The notes: generated by a model from the sequence alone, not told the origin. A stretch of DNA of 64,000 nt from Rhizobium sp. (GCA_019459285.1 JAIBEL010000052.1:60306-124305), one strand, 5' to 3'. Positions 1 to 10,424 are shown, counted from the stretch's first letter. Numbers and translations are program-made.

Positions 1-1003
1 GCCGGGCCCGTGCGGCTTCGCTCAGCGTGTAGGCCCGCCCCGGCGCCAGCCGGGCCAGCAGGGTGTCGGCCAGCAGGCCGATGTCGCCGCGCCGTTCGCG
101 CAAGGCAGGCAGGTGAATCGGAAACACGCTCAGCCGGTAATACAGGTCGCGACGGAAACTGCCGCGTTCGACCATGGTCTTGAGATCGCGGTGGGTGGCG
201 GCGATCAGACGGAAATCGGCGCGTAGCGTCTCCACGCCCCCGACCCGGCGAAAGGTCCCCGTTTCCAATAGACGTAGCAGCTTGACCTGCAGGCTAAGCG
301 GAATATCGCCTACTTCGTCCAGAAACAGCGTGCCGCCCGACGCCGATTCGACCAGACCGATCTTGCGCTGATTGGCACCGGTGAACGCACCCTTCTCGTA
401 ACCGAACAGTTCGCTCTCGAACAGGGTTTCGGTCAGCCCCGAACACTCCACCACCACGAACGGCCCGTGCTCGCGCCTGCTCTGCTGGTGGATGGCCTGC
501 GCGACCAATTCCTTGCCGGTGCCAGACTCGCCCAGCAACAGGGCGGCGGTGTCCGAAGGCGCCACGCGCCGGACCAGTTCGAGCATGCGATTGAAGGCAG
601 CCGACTTGCCGACCAGGCCGCTTTCGGCCGGGAAACTGCTGGCCTCGCGTACCGTCAGCATGCGTTCGACGAAATACTCGATCTTGCCCGACGCACCGAC
701 GATCGGCGTCAGTTCGACGTCGACATGCTCCTCGCCGCGCGGCGTATGGTGCAGATGCAGCACACGCCGCGGCTCGCCGCTGACCCGGCTGGCCGCGAGC
801 GGGCAGGATTCGCCGCATTCGTCGCAGGGCCGGCTGTAGCCATGCGATATCGCGTAGCAAAACTGCCCGATCACATTCCGCTCGCCGGCATACACACGGC
901 GATAGGCCGCATTGGCCGCCAGAATCCGGTAGTCGATCCCCATGACGATCTGGGGGTCGGGATGGGTCTCGAGAAAACTGATGAGTTCGTTGGCAGGTGA
1001 CAT
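1..1003 (-). CDS. fisR: FisR-like sigma-54-dependent activator, PAS-like sensor + AAA+ (3' end cut by window)
   Basis: About 334 residues are visible. The N-terminal ~120 residues form a PAS-like sensor with a cysteine cluster (C49, H54, C60, C63, C67). The sigma-54 AAA+ domain follows, with Walker A GESGTGKE near 158-165, the sigma-54 contact loop GAFTGA near 205-210 and Walker B FLDE near 227-230. The C-terminal Fis-type HTH lies outside the window. The C49-C60-C67 spacing (11 and 7) equals the C53/C64/C71 spacing I recall for FisR, a sulfane-sulfur sensor of Cupriavidus. The gene faces a sigma-54 promoter in front of a cyd-sqr operon, so it most likely activates that operon when sulfane sulfur accumulates. 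Family is certain; the ligand is inferred. Confidence 0.8.
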   Translation of the reverse strand, partial: MSPANELISFLETHPDPQIVMGIDYRILAANAAYRRVYAGERNVIGQFCYAISHGYSRPCDECGESCPLAASRVSGEPRRVLHLHHTPRGEEHVDVELTPIVGASGKIEYFVERMLTVREASSFPAESGLVGKSAAFNRMLELVRRVAPSDTAALLLGESGTGKELVAQAIHQQSRREHGPFVVVECSGLTETLFESELFGYEKGAFTGANQRKIGLVESASGGTLFLDEVGDIPLSLQVKLLRLLETGTFRRVGGVETLRADFRLIAATHRDLKTMVERGSFRRDLYYRLSVFPIHLPALRERRGDIGLLADTLLARLAPGRAYTLSEAARAR

Positions 1004-1011
1004 CGCTCTGC

Positions 1012-1064
1012 GCCATTTATGTCATTTACGTCACAGAACACTAGCAGGTTTTGTCATAAATGGC
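1012..1064. promoter_or_regulatory. Probable upstream activator binding sites (inverted and tandem repeats)
   Basis: GCCATTTATG (1012-1021) recurs as its exact reverse complement CATAAATGGC (1055-1064). The left arm is followed by a second near copy, ATTTATGTCA (1015-1024) then ATTTACGTCA (1024-1033). The cluster sits 90-140 bp upstream of the sigma-54 promoter, the usual distance for enhancer sites, and just upstream of the activator start codon. It is the likely binding array of that activator, and binding could also autoregulate it. Confidence 0.6.
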
Positions 1065-1150
1065 AGTTTGCATTTCCAGCGCCTGTCACAAAATTGATCT
1101 ATTCTTTTGAAACTAAAGAGAAATAAAAGACCCCGCCTATCCCAGGGAGT

Positions 1151-1165
1151 TGGCACGGCACTTGC
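1151..1165 (+). promoter_or_regulatory. Sigma-54 (-24/-12) promoter of the cyd-sqr operon
   Basis: TGGCACG (1151-1157), four bases, then TTGC (1162-1165) matches the sigma-54 consensus TGGCACG-N4-TTGC with the invariant GG and GC dinucleotides correctly spaced. The expected transcription start is near 1176-1177, only 5-6 nt before the first ATG at 1182. Confidence 0.8.
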
Positions 1166-1181
1166 GAATATTGGAGTACTC

Positions 1182-1400
1182 ATGAAACCGCCCATGCCCA
1201 CTTTCCTGCACCATCCGCTGGCCAAAGAAATCTCGCTCGCCATCGCGATCAAGCTGGTGGTGATCGCGGTCATTTTTTATGCGTTCTTCGACGGCCATGC
1301 GCTGCATCCCGACGCCGATGCCGTAGCCGAGCGCCTGGCCAACCCCAATCAACCCGTCCACTCATCTCAATCCTCACCCGGGAGCCCCCATGCTGACTGA
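1182..1400 (+). CDS. cydP: Cytochrome bd oxidase putative small subunit CydP
   Basis: A 72-residue protein with one central hydrophobic helix (about residues 16-37), placed directly before cydA and overlapping it by 11 nt. Small one-helix proteins of this type upstream of cydAB in betaproteobacteria are annotated CydP, a presumed accessory subunit of bd oxidase; the exact role is not established. The first ATG has GGAG eight bases upstream, but the sigma-54 promoter would start transcription inside or just after that GGAG. Either the messenger is nearly leaderless or translation starts at the ATG at 1194. The C-terminal ~25 residues are Pro/Ser-rich and look unstructured. Confidence 0.72.
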   Translation: MKPPMPTFLHHPLAKEISLAIAIKLVVIAVIFYAFFDGHALHPDADAVAERLANPNQPVHSSQSSPGSPHAD

Positions 1401-2982
1401 AGAACTCGTCGATCTGTCGCGGCTGCAATTTGCAGTCACCGCGCTTTATCACTTCCTGTTCGTACCGCTCACGCTGGGGCTGGCGTTCATCCTGGTCATC
1501 ATGGAACTGACCTACGTCATCACCGACCGTCCCATCTACAAGGACATGGTGCGCTTCTGGGGCAAGCTGTTCGGCATCAACTTCGCGCTCGGGGTGACCA
1601 CCGGCATCACCATGGAATTCCAGTTCGGCACCAACTGGGCGTATTACTCGCACTACGTTGGCGACATCTTCGGCGCGCCGCTGGCGATCGAAGGGTTGAT
1701 GGCCTTCTTCCTTGAATCGACCTTCATCGGCCTGTTTTTCTTTGGCTGGGACCGCTTGAACAAGTGGAAGCACTTCATGGTGACGGTGCTGATGGCGGTC
1801 GGCTCCAACCTCTCGGCGCTGTGGATCCTGATCGCCAACGGCTGGATGCAGGACCCCGTCGGCGCAACGTTTTCCTTTGTGACGATGCGCATGGAAATGA
1901 GCGATTTCTGGGCCATCGTGTTCAACCCGACGGCGCAGGCCAAGTTCGTGCATACCGTGTCGGCCGGCTACGTCACCGCCTCGCTGTTCGTGCTCGGCAT
2001 TTCCAGCTACTACCTGCTCAAGGGCCGCGACCTTGATTTCGCGCGGCGTTCGTTCCGCATCGCCGCCGGCTTCGGCTTCGCCTCGGCGCTGTCGGTCATC
2101 GTGCTGGGCGATGAATCGGGCTACACCGTGAGCGAATCGCAGAAGACCAAGATGGCGGCGATCGAAGCGATGTGGGAAACCGAACCGGCGCCGGCGGCAT
2201 TCACCGTGTTCGCCGTGCCGAACGAAAAGGCCGAGCGCAACGATTACCAGCTGCAGATCCCCTATGCCCTGGGCCTGATCGGCACGCGCTCGCTCACCAA
2301 GACCATGCCCGGCATCAAGGAGATCAAGGCCAGGAACCACGAGCGCATCGAGAACGGCATCCACGCGGTCGTCGCGCTTGAGCAGTTGCGCAGGAACCAC
2401 GACGACAAAACGGCGCTCGCGCAGTTCGACGCGCACAAGACCGACCTCGGCTTCGGCCTACTGTTGAAGAAATACATCGTCGACGTGTCGCAAGCGACGC
2501 CCGAGATGATCCAGCAAGCGGTCGACGACACCATCCCGCGCGTCGCCCCGCTGTTCTGGAGCTTCCGCATCATGGTGGCGCTGGGCTTCCTGTTCCTCGC
2601 GCTGTTCACGCTGGCGCTCTTCTATTCGATCAAGGGCACCTTCATCGAGAAGAAATGGCTGTTGCGCTGGGCGTTGTGGTTCATTCCCATGCCCTGGGTT
2701 GCCGCCGAACTCGGCTGGGTCGTCGCCGAATACGGCCGCCAGCCGTGGACGATCTACGGCGTGCTGCCGACGCACATCTCGGTGTCCAACATCAGTGTCG
2801 GCAATATCTACGGTTCGCTCGCCGGCTTCATCGGTTTCTATACCGTGCTGCTGGTCGTCGAGATGGTTTTGATGACGAAATACGCACGGCAAGGCCCCGC
2901 CAGCCTCGGTACCGGAAAATATCACGGCGAAAAGGCGGCTGGCGGCGCACTGCCCGCGGGCGCGATGGCTGACAAGATCTAA
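1390..2982 (+). CDS. cydA: Cytochrome bd ubiquinol oxidase subunit I
   Basis: 530 residues, inner-membrane quinol oxidase subunit carrying haems b558, b595 and d. Ligand residues are present: H21 (b595), H188 and M395 (b558), and the proton/haem acidic pair E101 and E109. The signature GRQPW lies at 449-453. The periplasmic Q loop between the haem b558 ligands is long (about residues 255-385), so this is an L-type bd-I-like enzyme rather than a short-loop CIO. Bd oxidases reduce O2 to water with quinol without proton pumping, have high oxygen affinity and tolerate sulfide. The downstream sqr makes sulfide-derived quinol a likely electron source. Confidence 0.97.
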   Translation: MLTEELVDLSRLQFAVTALYHFLFVPLTLGLAFILVIMELTYVITDRPIYKDMVRFWGKLFGINFALGVTTGITMEFQFGTNWAYYSHYVGDIFGAPLAIEGLMAFFLESTFIGLFFFGWDRLNKWKHFMVTVLMAVGSNLSALWILIANGWMQDPVGATFSFVTMRMEMSDFWAIVFNPTAQAKFVHTVSAGYVTASLFVLGISSYYLLKGRDLDFARRSFRIAAGFGFASALSVIVLGDESGYTVSESQKTKMAAIEAMWETEPAPAAFTVFAVPNEKAERNDYQLQIPYALGLIGTRSLTKTMPGIKEIKARNHERIENGIHAVVALEQLRRNHDDKTALAQFDAHKTDLGFGLLLKKYIVDVSQATPEMIQQAVDDTIPRVAPLFWSFRIMVALGFLFLALFTLALFYSIKGTFIEKKWLLRWALWFIPMPWVAAELGWVVAEYGRQPWTIYGVLPTHISVSNISVGNIYGSLAGFIGFYTVLLVVEMVLMTKYARQGPASLGTGKYHGEKAAGGALPAGAMADKI

Positions 2983-2991
2983 GGAGCAAAC

Positions 2992-4128
2992 ATGGACTAC
3001 GAAACCCTGAAACTCGTCTGGTGGCTGCTGATCGGCGTCCTGCTGGTCGGGTTCGCCATCATGGACGGCCATGACATGGGCATGGGCGTGCTGCTACCCT
3101 TCGTCGGCCGCAATGATCTCGAGCGCCGCGCCGTCATCAACACCGTCGCGCCGCACTGGGACGGCAACCAGGTCTGGTTCATCACCGCCGGCGGTGCGGT
3201 CTTCGCCGCCTGGCCGCTGGTCTATGCCACCGCCTTCTCGGGCTTCTACTGGGCGATGATGGCGGCATTGTGGGCGCTGTTCTTCCGCCCGGTCGGCTTC
3301 GACTATCGTTCCAAGATCCAGAACCCGACCTGGCGCAGCACCTGGGACTGGGGCCTGTTCATCGGCGGGGCGGTGCCGCCGATCATCTTCGGCGTCGCCT
3401 TCGGCAACCTGCTGCAGGGCGTGCCCTTCCAGTTCAACGACATCCTGATGTCGACCTACACCGGCAGCTTCTGGGCGCTGCTCAATCCGTTCGCGCTGCT
3501 CGCTGGCGTCGTCAGCCTCGGCATGATCACCTTCCAGGGCGCGAACTACCTGATGATGCGCACCGAGGGCGCCATCTACCGCCGCGTCCGCACCGCCAGC
3601 CTGATTTTCGGCCCCCTGACCTTCGTCACCTTCGCGCTCGCAGGCTGGTGGGTGGCGACCGGCATCGACGGCTATGTGATCACCAGCGCCATCGATCCCA
3701 ACGGCCTGCCCGACCCGCTCGCCAAGACCGTGGCAACCGCAGCCGGTGCCTGGATGACCAACTACCACACCTATGCATGGGCGAAGTGGGTACCGATCGC
3801 CGCGTTCGCCGCCCTGGCCGCGGGCATCCTGTTCGCGCGCCTCGGCAAGGCCGGGCTGGCGTTCTGGTCCTCCTCGCTGGCATGCGCCGGCATCATCGGC
3901 ACCGCTGGCGTGTCGATGTTCCCCTTCATCATGCCGTCGTCGACCGACCCGCGCTCCAGCCTCACCGTGTTCGACGCCGTGTCCTCGCATCTCACGCTCG
4001 GCCTGATGCTCGGCGCCACGGTGATCTTCATGCCGCTGATCATTTTCTACACCTCGTGGTGCTACAAGGTGATGTGGGGCAAGGTGACGACGGAATTCAT
4101 CGCCGCCAACGACAAGTCGGCTTACTGA
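2992..4128 (+). CDS. cydB: Cytochrome bd ubiquinol oxidase subunit II
   Basis: 378 residues, hydrophobic throughout, with the typical CydB start (about residues 8-35) including the MDGHDMGMG stretch, and WDGNQVWFITAGG near 57-69. It is the structural partner of CydA in the inner membrane. It starts 9 nt after the cydA stop, preceded by an AAGGAG ribosome site, so the two are translationally linked. Length matches E. coli CydB (379). No degenerate residues were noticed. Confidence 0.97.
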   Translation: MDYETLKLVWWLLIGVLLVGFAIMDGHDMGMGVLLPFVGRNDLERRAVINTVAPHWDGNQVWFITAGGAVFAAWPLVYATAFSGFYWAMMAALWALFFRPVGFDYRSKIQNPTWRSTWDWGLFIGGAVPPIIFGVAFGNLLQGVPFQFNDILMSTYTGSFWALLNPFALLAGVVSLGMITFQGANYLMMRTEGAIYRRVRTASLIFGPLTFVTFALAGWWVATGIDGYVITSAIDPNGLPDPLAKTVATAAGAWMTNYHTYAWAKWVPIAAFAALAAGILFARLGKAGLAFWSSSLACAGIIGTAGVSMFPFIMPSSTDPRSSLTVFDAVSSHLTLGLMLGATVIFMPLIIFYTSWCYKVMWGKVTTEFIAANDKSAY

Positions 4129-4139
4129 AAGGAATCGCC

Positions 4140-4277
4140 ATGTGGTATTTCGCCTGGATGCTCGGAGTCACGATGGCCGTGCTGCTCGCCTCGATCAGCG
4201 CAATGATGTGCGACGCCAAGGAATGTGCGCTCGACGAGGTGCGCAACAAGAACGCGAACGGTACGCGGCAAGACTGA
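4140..4277 (+). CDS. cydX: Cytochrome bd oxidase small subunit CydX
   Basis: 45-residue single-helix protein starting MWYFAWMLG, the diagnostic beginning of CydX/YbgT, a subunit that stabilises haem d in the CydAB complex. It lies 11 nt after cydB with GAAAGGA as ribosome site. The tail after the helix (from about residue 24) is charged and contains two cysteines, C24 and C29, longer than the E. coli tail but within the range of the family. Confidence 0.93.
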   Translation: MWYFAWMLGVTMAVLLASISAMMCDAKECALDEVRNKNANGTRQD

Positions 4278-4362
4278 TCCCTACCGTGGATAAGCGTACC
4301 CGCATCGCGCGGGCAGGCCCTTCGTTTGTCTTGATTTCGCTGACTTGTCACAGGAGTTCGCC

Positions 4363-5511
4363 ATGAGCACACCCCATATCGTCGTTCTCGGATCGGGATT
4401 CGCCGCGCTCACTGCCGTACGCGAATTGCGCCGGCGCGACCGCGATGCGCGGATCACGCTCGTCGCACCCCGGGCTGCGCTGACGTACTACCCGAGCCTG
4501 ATCTGGGTGCCCTCGGGATTGCGGCGTGGCGCCGATCTCGACATCGACGTATCGGGCTTTCTGTCCGCCCACAATGTCGCCTTCCACGCCGGCCGCGTCA
4601 CCGGCCTTGCCGACGGCGGGCGCACCGTGCTGACCGACAGCGGCACGCTCGCCAACGACGCGCTACTGATCGCCAGCGGCGGCCGCTTCCTCAAGGCCCT
4701 GCCCGGCATCGAACACGCGCTGACGATCTGCGAAGGCGCTCCGGCCGCCGAGGCGATCCGCGAGCGGCTGGCAAACATGACGGACGGCACGATCGCCTTC
4801 GGCTTCGGGACCAATCCGAAAGAACAGGGCGCGATGCGAGGCGGCCCGATGTTCGAACTGCTGTTCGGCATCGACACGTTGCTGCGCAGACAGGGCCGCC
4901 GCGATCGCTTCAAGCTGGTGTTCTTCAATGCCTCGAAAACGCCGGGCAAGCGCCTGGGCGACAAGGCGGTCGCCGGCCTGCTGCGCGAGATGCAGAAGCG
5001 CGGCATCGCCACCCATCTCGGCCACAAACCGCTCGGTTTCGAAGTGGACAGGGTGAGGACCGAGGACGGCAACATTCCGGCCGACCTGATTCTCTTCATG
5101 CCCGGCATGAGCGGGCCGGCCTGGGCAGCCGAGGCCGGCCTGCCGCTGTCCGACGGCGGGTTTTTCCAGGCGGACGTCCATTGTCAGGTCGTCGGCGCGG
5201 ACAAGGTCTATGTCGCCGGCGATTGCGGGAGCTATCCCGGTCCCGACTGGCTGCCCAAGCAGGCGCACATCGCCGACCTGCAGGCCAAGGCCGCGGCAGA
5301 AAACCTGTTGCTGGCCCTGGCGGGCAAGCCGCCCGTCGCGCGCTTCAAGGTCGAACTCATCTGCATCGTCGATACGCTCGACCGCGGCATCCTGGTCTAT
5401 CGCGACGAAAAACGCGCGCTCATGCTGCCGCCGTGCCGCCTGTTCCACTGGGCCAAACGGTTTTTCGAGTGGCAGTACCTGCGGCCTTACCGCAAGGCGA
5501 AACCAAGATGA
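4363..5511 (+). CDS. SQR-like FAD-dependent oxidoreductase (divergent paralogue)
   Basis: 382 residues. N-terminal dinucleotide fold with GSGFAA (10-15), a second nucleotide-binding region near 143-165, and the C-terminal FAD motif VAGDCG near 284-289. It belongs to the sulfide:quinone oxidoreductase / flavocytochrome c sulfide dehydrogenase / NDH-2 superfamily. Cysteines sit at 123, 274, 288, 334 and 358. C123 and C334 align in position with C128 and C354 of the true SQR encoded later in this operon, but the C160 equivalent is absent. It may be an SQR of another type or a different quinone reductase. The ATG at 4363 follows CAGGAG; the frame stays open to TTG 4345. It overlaps ybgE by 4 nt, so it is built into the cyd operon. 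Confidence 0.82.
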   Translation: MSTPHIVVLGSGFAALTAVRELRRRDRDARITLVAPRAALTYYPSLIWVPSGLRRGADLDIDVSGFLSAHNVAFHAGRVTGLADGGRTVLTDSGTLANDALLIASGGRFLKALPGIEHALTICEGAPAAEAIRERLANMTDGTIAFGFGTNPKEQGAMRGGPMFELLFGIDTLLRRQGRRDRFKLVFFNASKTPGKRLGDKAVAGLLREMQKRGIATHLGHKPLGFEVDRVRTEDGNIPADLILFMPGMSGPAWAAEAGLPLSDGGFFQADVHCQVVGADKVYVAGDCGSYPGPDWLPKQAHIADLQAKAAAENLLLALAGKPPVARFKVELICIVDTLDRGILVYRDEKRALMLPPCRLFHWAKRFFEWQYLRPYRKAKPR

Positions 5512-5795
5512 TGGCCATGCTCGATCGCGGGTGGGTGCGCGGCATCACGCTTGCCGCGGCTTTCGTGCTCATGCTCCTCGTCACGCTGTTTCCGCGACCG
5601 TTGACCGTCGAGGACGGCAGCCCCATCGGCCACGGCGCGCTCATGCTGATCATGTGGGGACTGGCGGCGGGTTTCGTACACGGCATCGGCTTCATTCCAC
5701 GCAACAGGATCCTGCGCGCACTGCTCGGCCCAGTCGTCGCCTGGCTGGGCATGGGCATGGTGCTGGTCTTCTATGTGCAATATTTCCTGAGGTAA
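5508..5795 (+). CDS. ybgE: cyd operon protein YbgE
   Basis: 95 residues with three hydrophobic segments (about 12-30, 43-63 and 71-93). It has the YbgE family pattern HGALMLIMWG followed by AGFVHGIGF-P. YbgE is encoded in many cydABX operons; its function is unresolved, though a role in bd oxidase assembly or stability has been suggested. The start overlaps the SQR-like stop in an ATGA arrangement; a second ATG follows directly at 5511. Finding ybgE downstream of the flavoprotein shows that the flavoprotein was inserted within a classical cydABX-ybgE order. Confidence 0.85.
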   Translation: MMAMLDRGWVRGITLAAAFVLMLLVTLFPRPLTVEDGSPIGHGALMLIMWGLAAGFVHGIGFIPRNRILRALLGPVVAWLGMGMVLVFYVQYFLR

Positions 5796-5799
5796 CAAC

Positions 5800-7558
<1,759 letters not shown>

Positions 7559-7580
7559 TCCCAACTGAACAGGAGTTCAC

Positions 7581-8153
7581 ATGAAAAAATCCCTGGTCCT
7601 GGCGCTGCTGCTCTCCGGCTGCGCCACGTACGGTACCGAAACCGCCCAGCCCCGACAGGTCGAGGAAAGCAGGAATGCCGCCAAGGCCCTGGCCACTCGA
7701 CTGGGCGGCACGCTCAAAGCGGAAATAGGGCGCAACGGACCGGCCTCCGCCGTCGGCGTGTGCAAGGAGATCGCCCCGCAGATTGCGGCCAGCCTGTCCC
7801 GCGAAACGGGCGGGAAAGTGGGCCGGGTCGGCACGCGCGTGCGCAACCCCAAAACCGGTACGCCGGATGCCTGGGAAGCGAAGGCGCTGGCGACATTCGA
7901 TACGCGCATGAAGCAAGGGGAGACGCCCGACACGATGGAACTGGCCGAAGTCGTGACCGAACCATCCGGGAAATATCTGCGCTATGCCAAGGCCGTCGCC
8001 GTGCAGCCCCAATGCCTCGCCTGCCACGGCCCGTCCGACTCGATCCCGGAAGGGGTCAAGGCACGCCTGCAGGCTGAATATCCGATGGATCGGGCCATCG
8101 GGTATCAAGCAGGCGAATTGCGCGGCGCCATCGTCGTCAAGCGGCCGCTTTAA
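7581..8153 (+). CDS. DUF3365 / Tll0287-like haem-binding lipoprotein
   Basis: 190 residues. The N-terminus is a lipoprotein signal with lipobox LLSGC (C14). A DUF3365 (Tll0287-like) sensor fold follows, with a c-type haem motif CLACH at 145-149 near the C-terminus. It should be an exported, membrane-tethered mono-haem protein. It closes the operon, 22 nt after sqr, preceded by an AGGAG ribosome site, and is followed by a strong stem-loop. It may sense redox or gas ligands, or carry electrons from sulfur oxidation. The family is known mostly as sensor domains, so this is inference. Confidence 0.82.
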   Translation: MKKSLVLALLLSGCATYGTETAQPRQVEESRNAAKALATRLGGTLKAEIGRNGPASAVGVCKEIAPQIAASLSRETGGKVGRVGTRVRNPKTGTPDAWEAKALATFDTRMKQGETPDTMELAEVVTEPSGKYLRYAKAVAVQPQCLACHGPSDSIPEGVKARLQAEYPMDRAIGYQAGELRGAIVVKRPL

Positions 8154-8161
8154 TCACGTCG

Positions 8162-8191
8162 GGCAAGGTGCGGATCTGCCCGCACCTTGCC
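8162..8191. terminator. 12-bp stem-loop between convergent units
   Basis: GGCAAGGTGCGG (8162-8173), a six-base loop, and its exact complement (8180-8191). It lies between the end of the cyd-sqr operon and the 3' end of the minus-strand GGDEF/EAL gene. There is no clear T-run on either side, so termination may be inefficient or Rho-assisted. Confidence 0.55.
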
Positions 8192-8202
8192 TCGTGGGCC
8201 CG

Positions 8203-10410
8203 TTAAAAATTGAACTGCCGATTGAAGTACGTCGCCACTTTATCCGGCGGCATGGGTTTGGCGACTACATAGCCCTGGATTTCGTCGCAGCCCTGGTCTT
8301 TCAGAAACGCCACCTGCTCGACCGACTCCACGCCCTCCGCCACCACCCGCAGATTCAGCGCATGTGCCAGACGGATGATGGCATTGGCGATCTCGGCGTC
8401 GTCGCTATCGGTCAGGACATCGTCCACGAAACTCTTGTCGATCTTGAGCGCGTCGATCGGCATGCGTTTCAACTGGCCCAGGTTGGAATGTCCGGTGCCG
8501 AAATCGTCGATGTAGACATGCAGGCCGCGCTGGCGCAAGGCATCGAGCATGTCGAAGGTACGCGCCGGATTCTCCATCGCCGCGCTCTCGGTCACTTCCA
8601 GTTGCAGATGCGATGACTCCATGCCGGTTTCCTTCAGGATGGCATCGATATCGTCGATCAGGCGCGCGTCGGAAAACTGGCGCGGCGACAGATTGATGGC
8701 CACGGGCGGCGGGTTGAGGCCGGCATCGCGCCAGACGATCCATTGTTCGCAGGCCGCCCGTACCACCCAGCGGCCCAGCGGCATGATCAGGCCGGTTTCC
8801 TCGGCCACTGGAATGAACTGATCGGGCCAGATGATGCCGCCCGACCGGGTCAGCCAGCGCGCCAGGGCTTCCAGCCCCACCACGCGGCCGCTGGCGAGAT
8901 CAACTTTCGGCTGATAGGCCAGCGCCAGTTCGTCGCGCTCGAGCGCCTGGCGCAGGCCGGTTTCCAGGTTCAGCTGCTGCTGCGCCACGGTGTTCAACTC
9001 GTCGCTGAAATATTCGAAGCCGCTGCGGCGTTGCTTGGCCTGATACATCGCCAGATCGGCCTGGCGCAGCAAGGTGTTGGCGTCGAGCCCGTCGTCCGGA
9101 TACACGCTGATGCCGATGCTGGCGCCGATGGCATAACGGCGCCGGTCGAGCTTGAACGATTCGGCCAACGCTTTGAGCAGCTTGCGGGCCACGCGGCTGG
9201 CGGCCCGCGACGCCGGCGGGTGCATCAGGATGACGGCAAATTCATCCCCACCCAGCCGGGCGACGAAGTCGTCGGCACGCAATTGCTCATCCAGCCGGTT
9301 GGCGACGACTCGCAACACCTGGTCGCCCACCTCGTGCCCCTGCGAATCGTTGATGTGCTTGAAGCGGTCGAGATCGATGAACAGCAGCGAGATCTGGAGT
9401 TTCTCGCGCTGCGCGCGTGCCAGTGCATGACCGAGGAAATCCTGGAAATACGAACGGTTGGGCAGGCCGGTCAGCGGATCGTGGTTGGCCAGCATGTCGA
9501 GCCGCATCTCGGAATAGCGGCGTTCGGTCAGGGCAGCCGAGACGAAGAGACCGCCCAGCGCCATGGTCATCATGCTGATCTGCAGCGCGAACACGTCGCG
9601 CGGCATCGTGGCACTGGTCAGTCCGCCGAAGGAGACGAGCGAAACGCCCAGCACGATCAGCGCCGCCAGGAATATGGCCACGCTCGCCCCCGTCACCGAG
9701 AATCGCAGCGCCGCCCACAGCACGCCGGGCAGCAGGACGAACAGGACGATTTCGGCCGGCCGCAGGGGTTCGGCGTACTCCATCATCACGCGGGTCAGCA
9801 GCAGCATGCCGAGCACCAGCACCAGGCCTTCCAGACGCGCGCCCTTGTTGGTCGGCAACAAATCCCAGCGCGACGCCGTCAGGAGCAGCGGCGCAATCAG
9901 GTACACCCCGAGCAGTTCCCCCAGCCACCAGACGCCCAAGGTCCGCCACACCAGGTCGGCATGCAGATGGCCGAAGAAGCCCAGGCTGAATACGCCCGCC
10001 AGCGCGCTCACCGCACATCCCAGCGGCGCGGCTACGAGCGCAAACTTGGCGACGCTGGAAACATAATCAAGGGTGGAACTGAAGGGCGGCAGGTAGCGCG
10101 GCAGATACCCGATCACAGCGGCCCCGGCGGCCGCGCCGAGCGCCAGGCGGAATGCCGTTTCCGGCGGCAGGATCTGGCTGTTGAGCGCGAACGACCCCAG
10201 CAGCACCCCCACGACGCCTGCCATGCCGAAACGCAGGCTCGCCATGGCGCCGATACCGGCTGCCAGCCAGACCACGGCCACCACATTGGCGACATACGCC
10301 GTGATCTTGAGGCTGGCCCACCCCGCCAGGGCGTAGGCCAGCGCCGTCAGCCCGACAATCAGCGCAATGCGCCTGACTTCGGTCAGGGCTGGCAATGCCG
10401 GAAAGGCCAA
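8203..10410 (-). CDS. MASE1-type membrane GGDEF/EAL cyclic-di-GMP enzyme
   Basis: 735 residues. The first ~300 residues hold eight or so hydrophobic helices of MASE1 type. A GGDEF domain with intact RLGGDEF (near residue 385) follows, then an EAL domain with intact EAL (near 514) and DDFGTG-S (near 645). Both catalytic motifs are intact, so it may make and degrade c-di-GMP, with one activity usually dominant. The start is TTG; no ATG lies nearby in frame. It follows a small coiled protein and a FIST sensor on the same strand, a plausible signalling cluster. Confidence 0.93.
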   Translation of the reverse strand: MAFPALPALTEVRRIALIVGLTALAYALAGWASLKITAYVANVVAVVWLAAGIGAMASLRFGMAGVVGVLLGSFALNSQILPPETAFRLALGAAAGAAVIGYLPRYLPPFSSTLDYVSSVAKFALVAAPLGCAVSALAGVFSLGFFGHLHADLVWRTLGVWWLGELLGVYLIAPLLLTASRWDLLPTNKGARLEGLVLVLGMLLLTRVMMEYAEPLRPAEIVLFVLLPGVLWAALRFSVTGASVAIFLAALIVLGVSLVSFGGLTSATMPRDVFALQISMMTMALGGLFVSAALTERRYSEMRLDMLANHDPLTGLPNRSYFQDFLGHALARAQREKLQISLLFIDLDRFKHINDSQGHEVGDQVLRVVANRLDEQLRADDFVARLGGDEFAVILMHPPASRAASRVARKLLKALAESFKLDRRRYAIGASIGISVYPDDGLDANTLLRQADLAMYQAKQRRSGFEYFSDELNTVAQQQLNLETGLRQALERDELALAYQPKVDLASGRVVGLEALARWLTRSGGIIWPDQFIPVAEETGLIMPLGRWVVRAACEQWIVWRDAGLNPPPVAINLSPRQFSDARLIDDIDAILKETGMESSHLQLEVTESAAMENPARTFDMLDALRQRGLHVYIDDFGTGHSNLGQLKRMPIDALKIDKSFVDDVLTDSDDAEIANAIIRLAHALNLRVVAEGVESVEQVAFLKDQGCDEIQGYVVAKPMPPDKVATYFNRQFNF

Positions 10411-10424
10411 GACGTTAAATCCGG

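Noticed and set aside
294..1016. 240-codon minus-strand frame overlapping the sigma-54 regulator
   Set aside because: Different frame of the same strand, rich in R and without domains; the frame starting at 1003 gives a perfect AAA+ activator.
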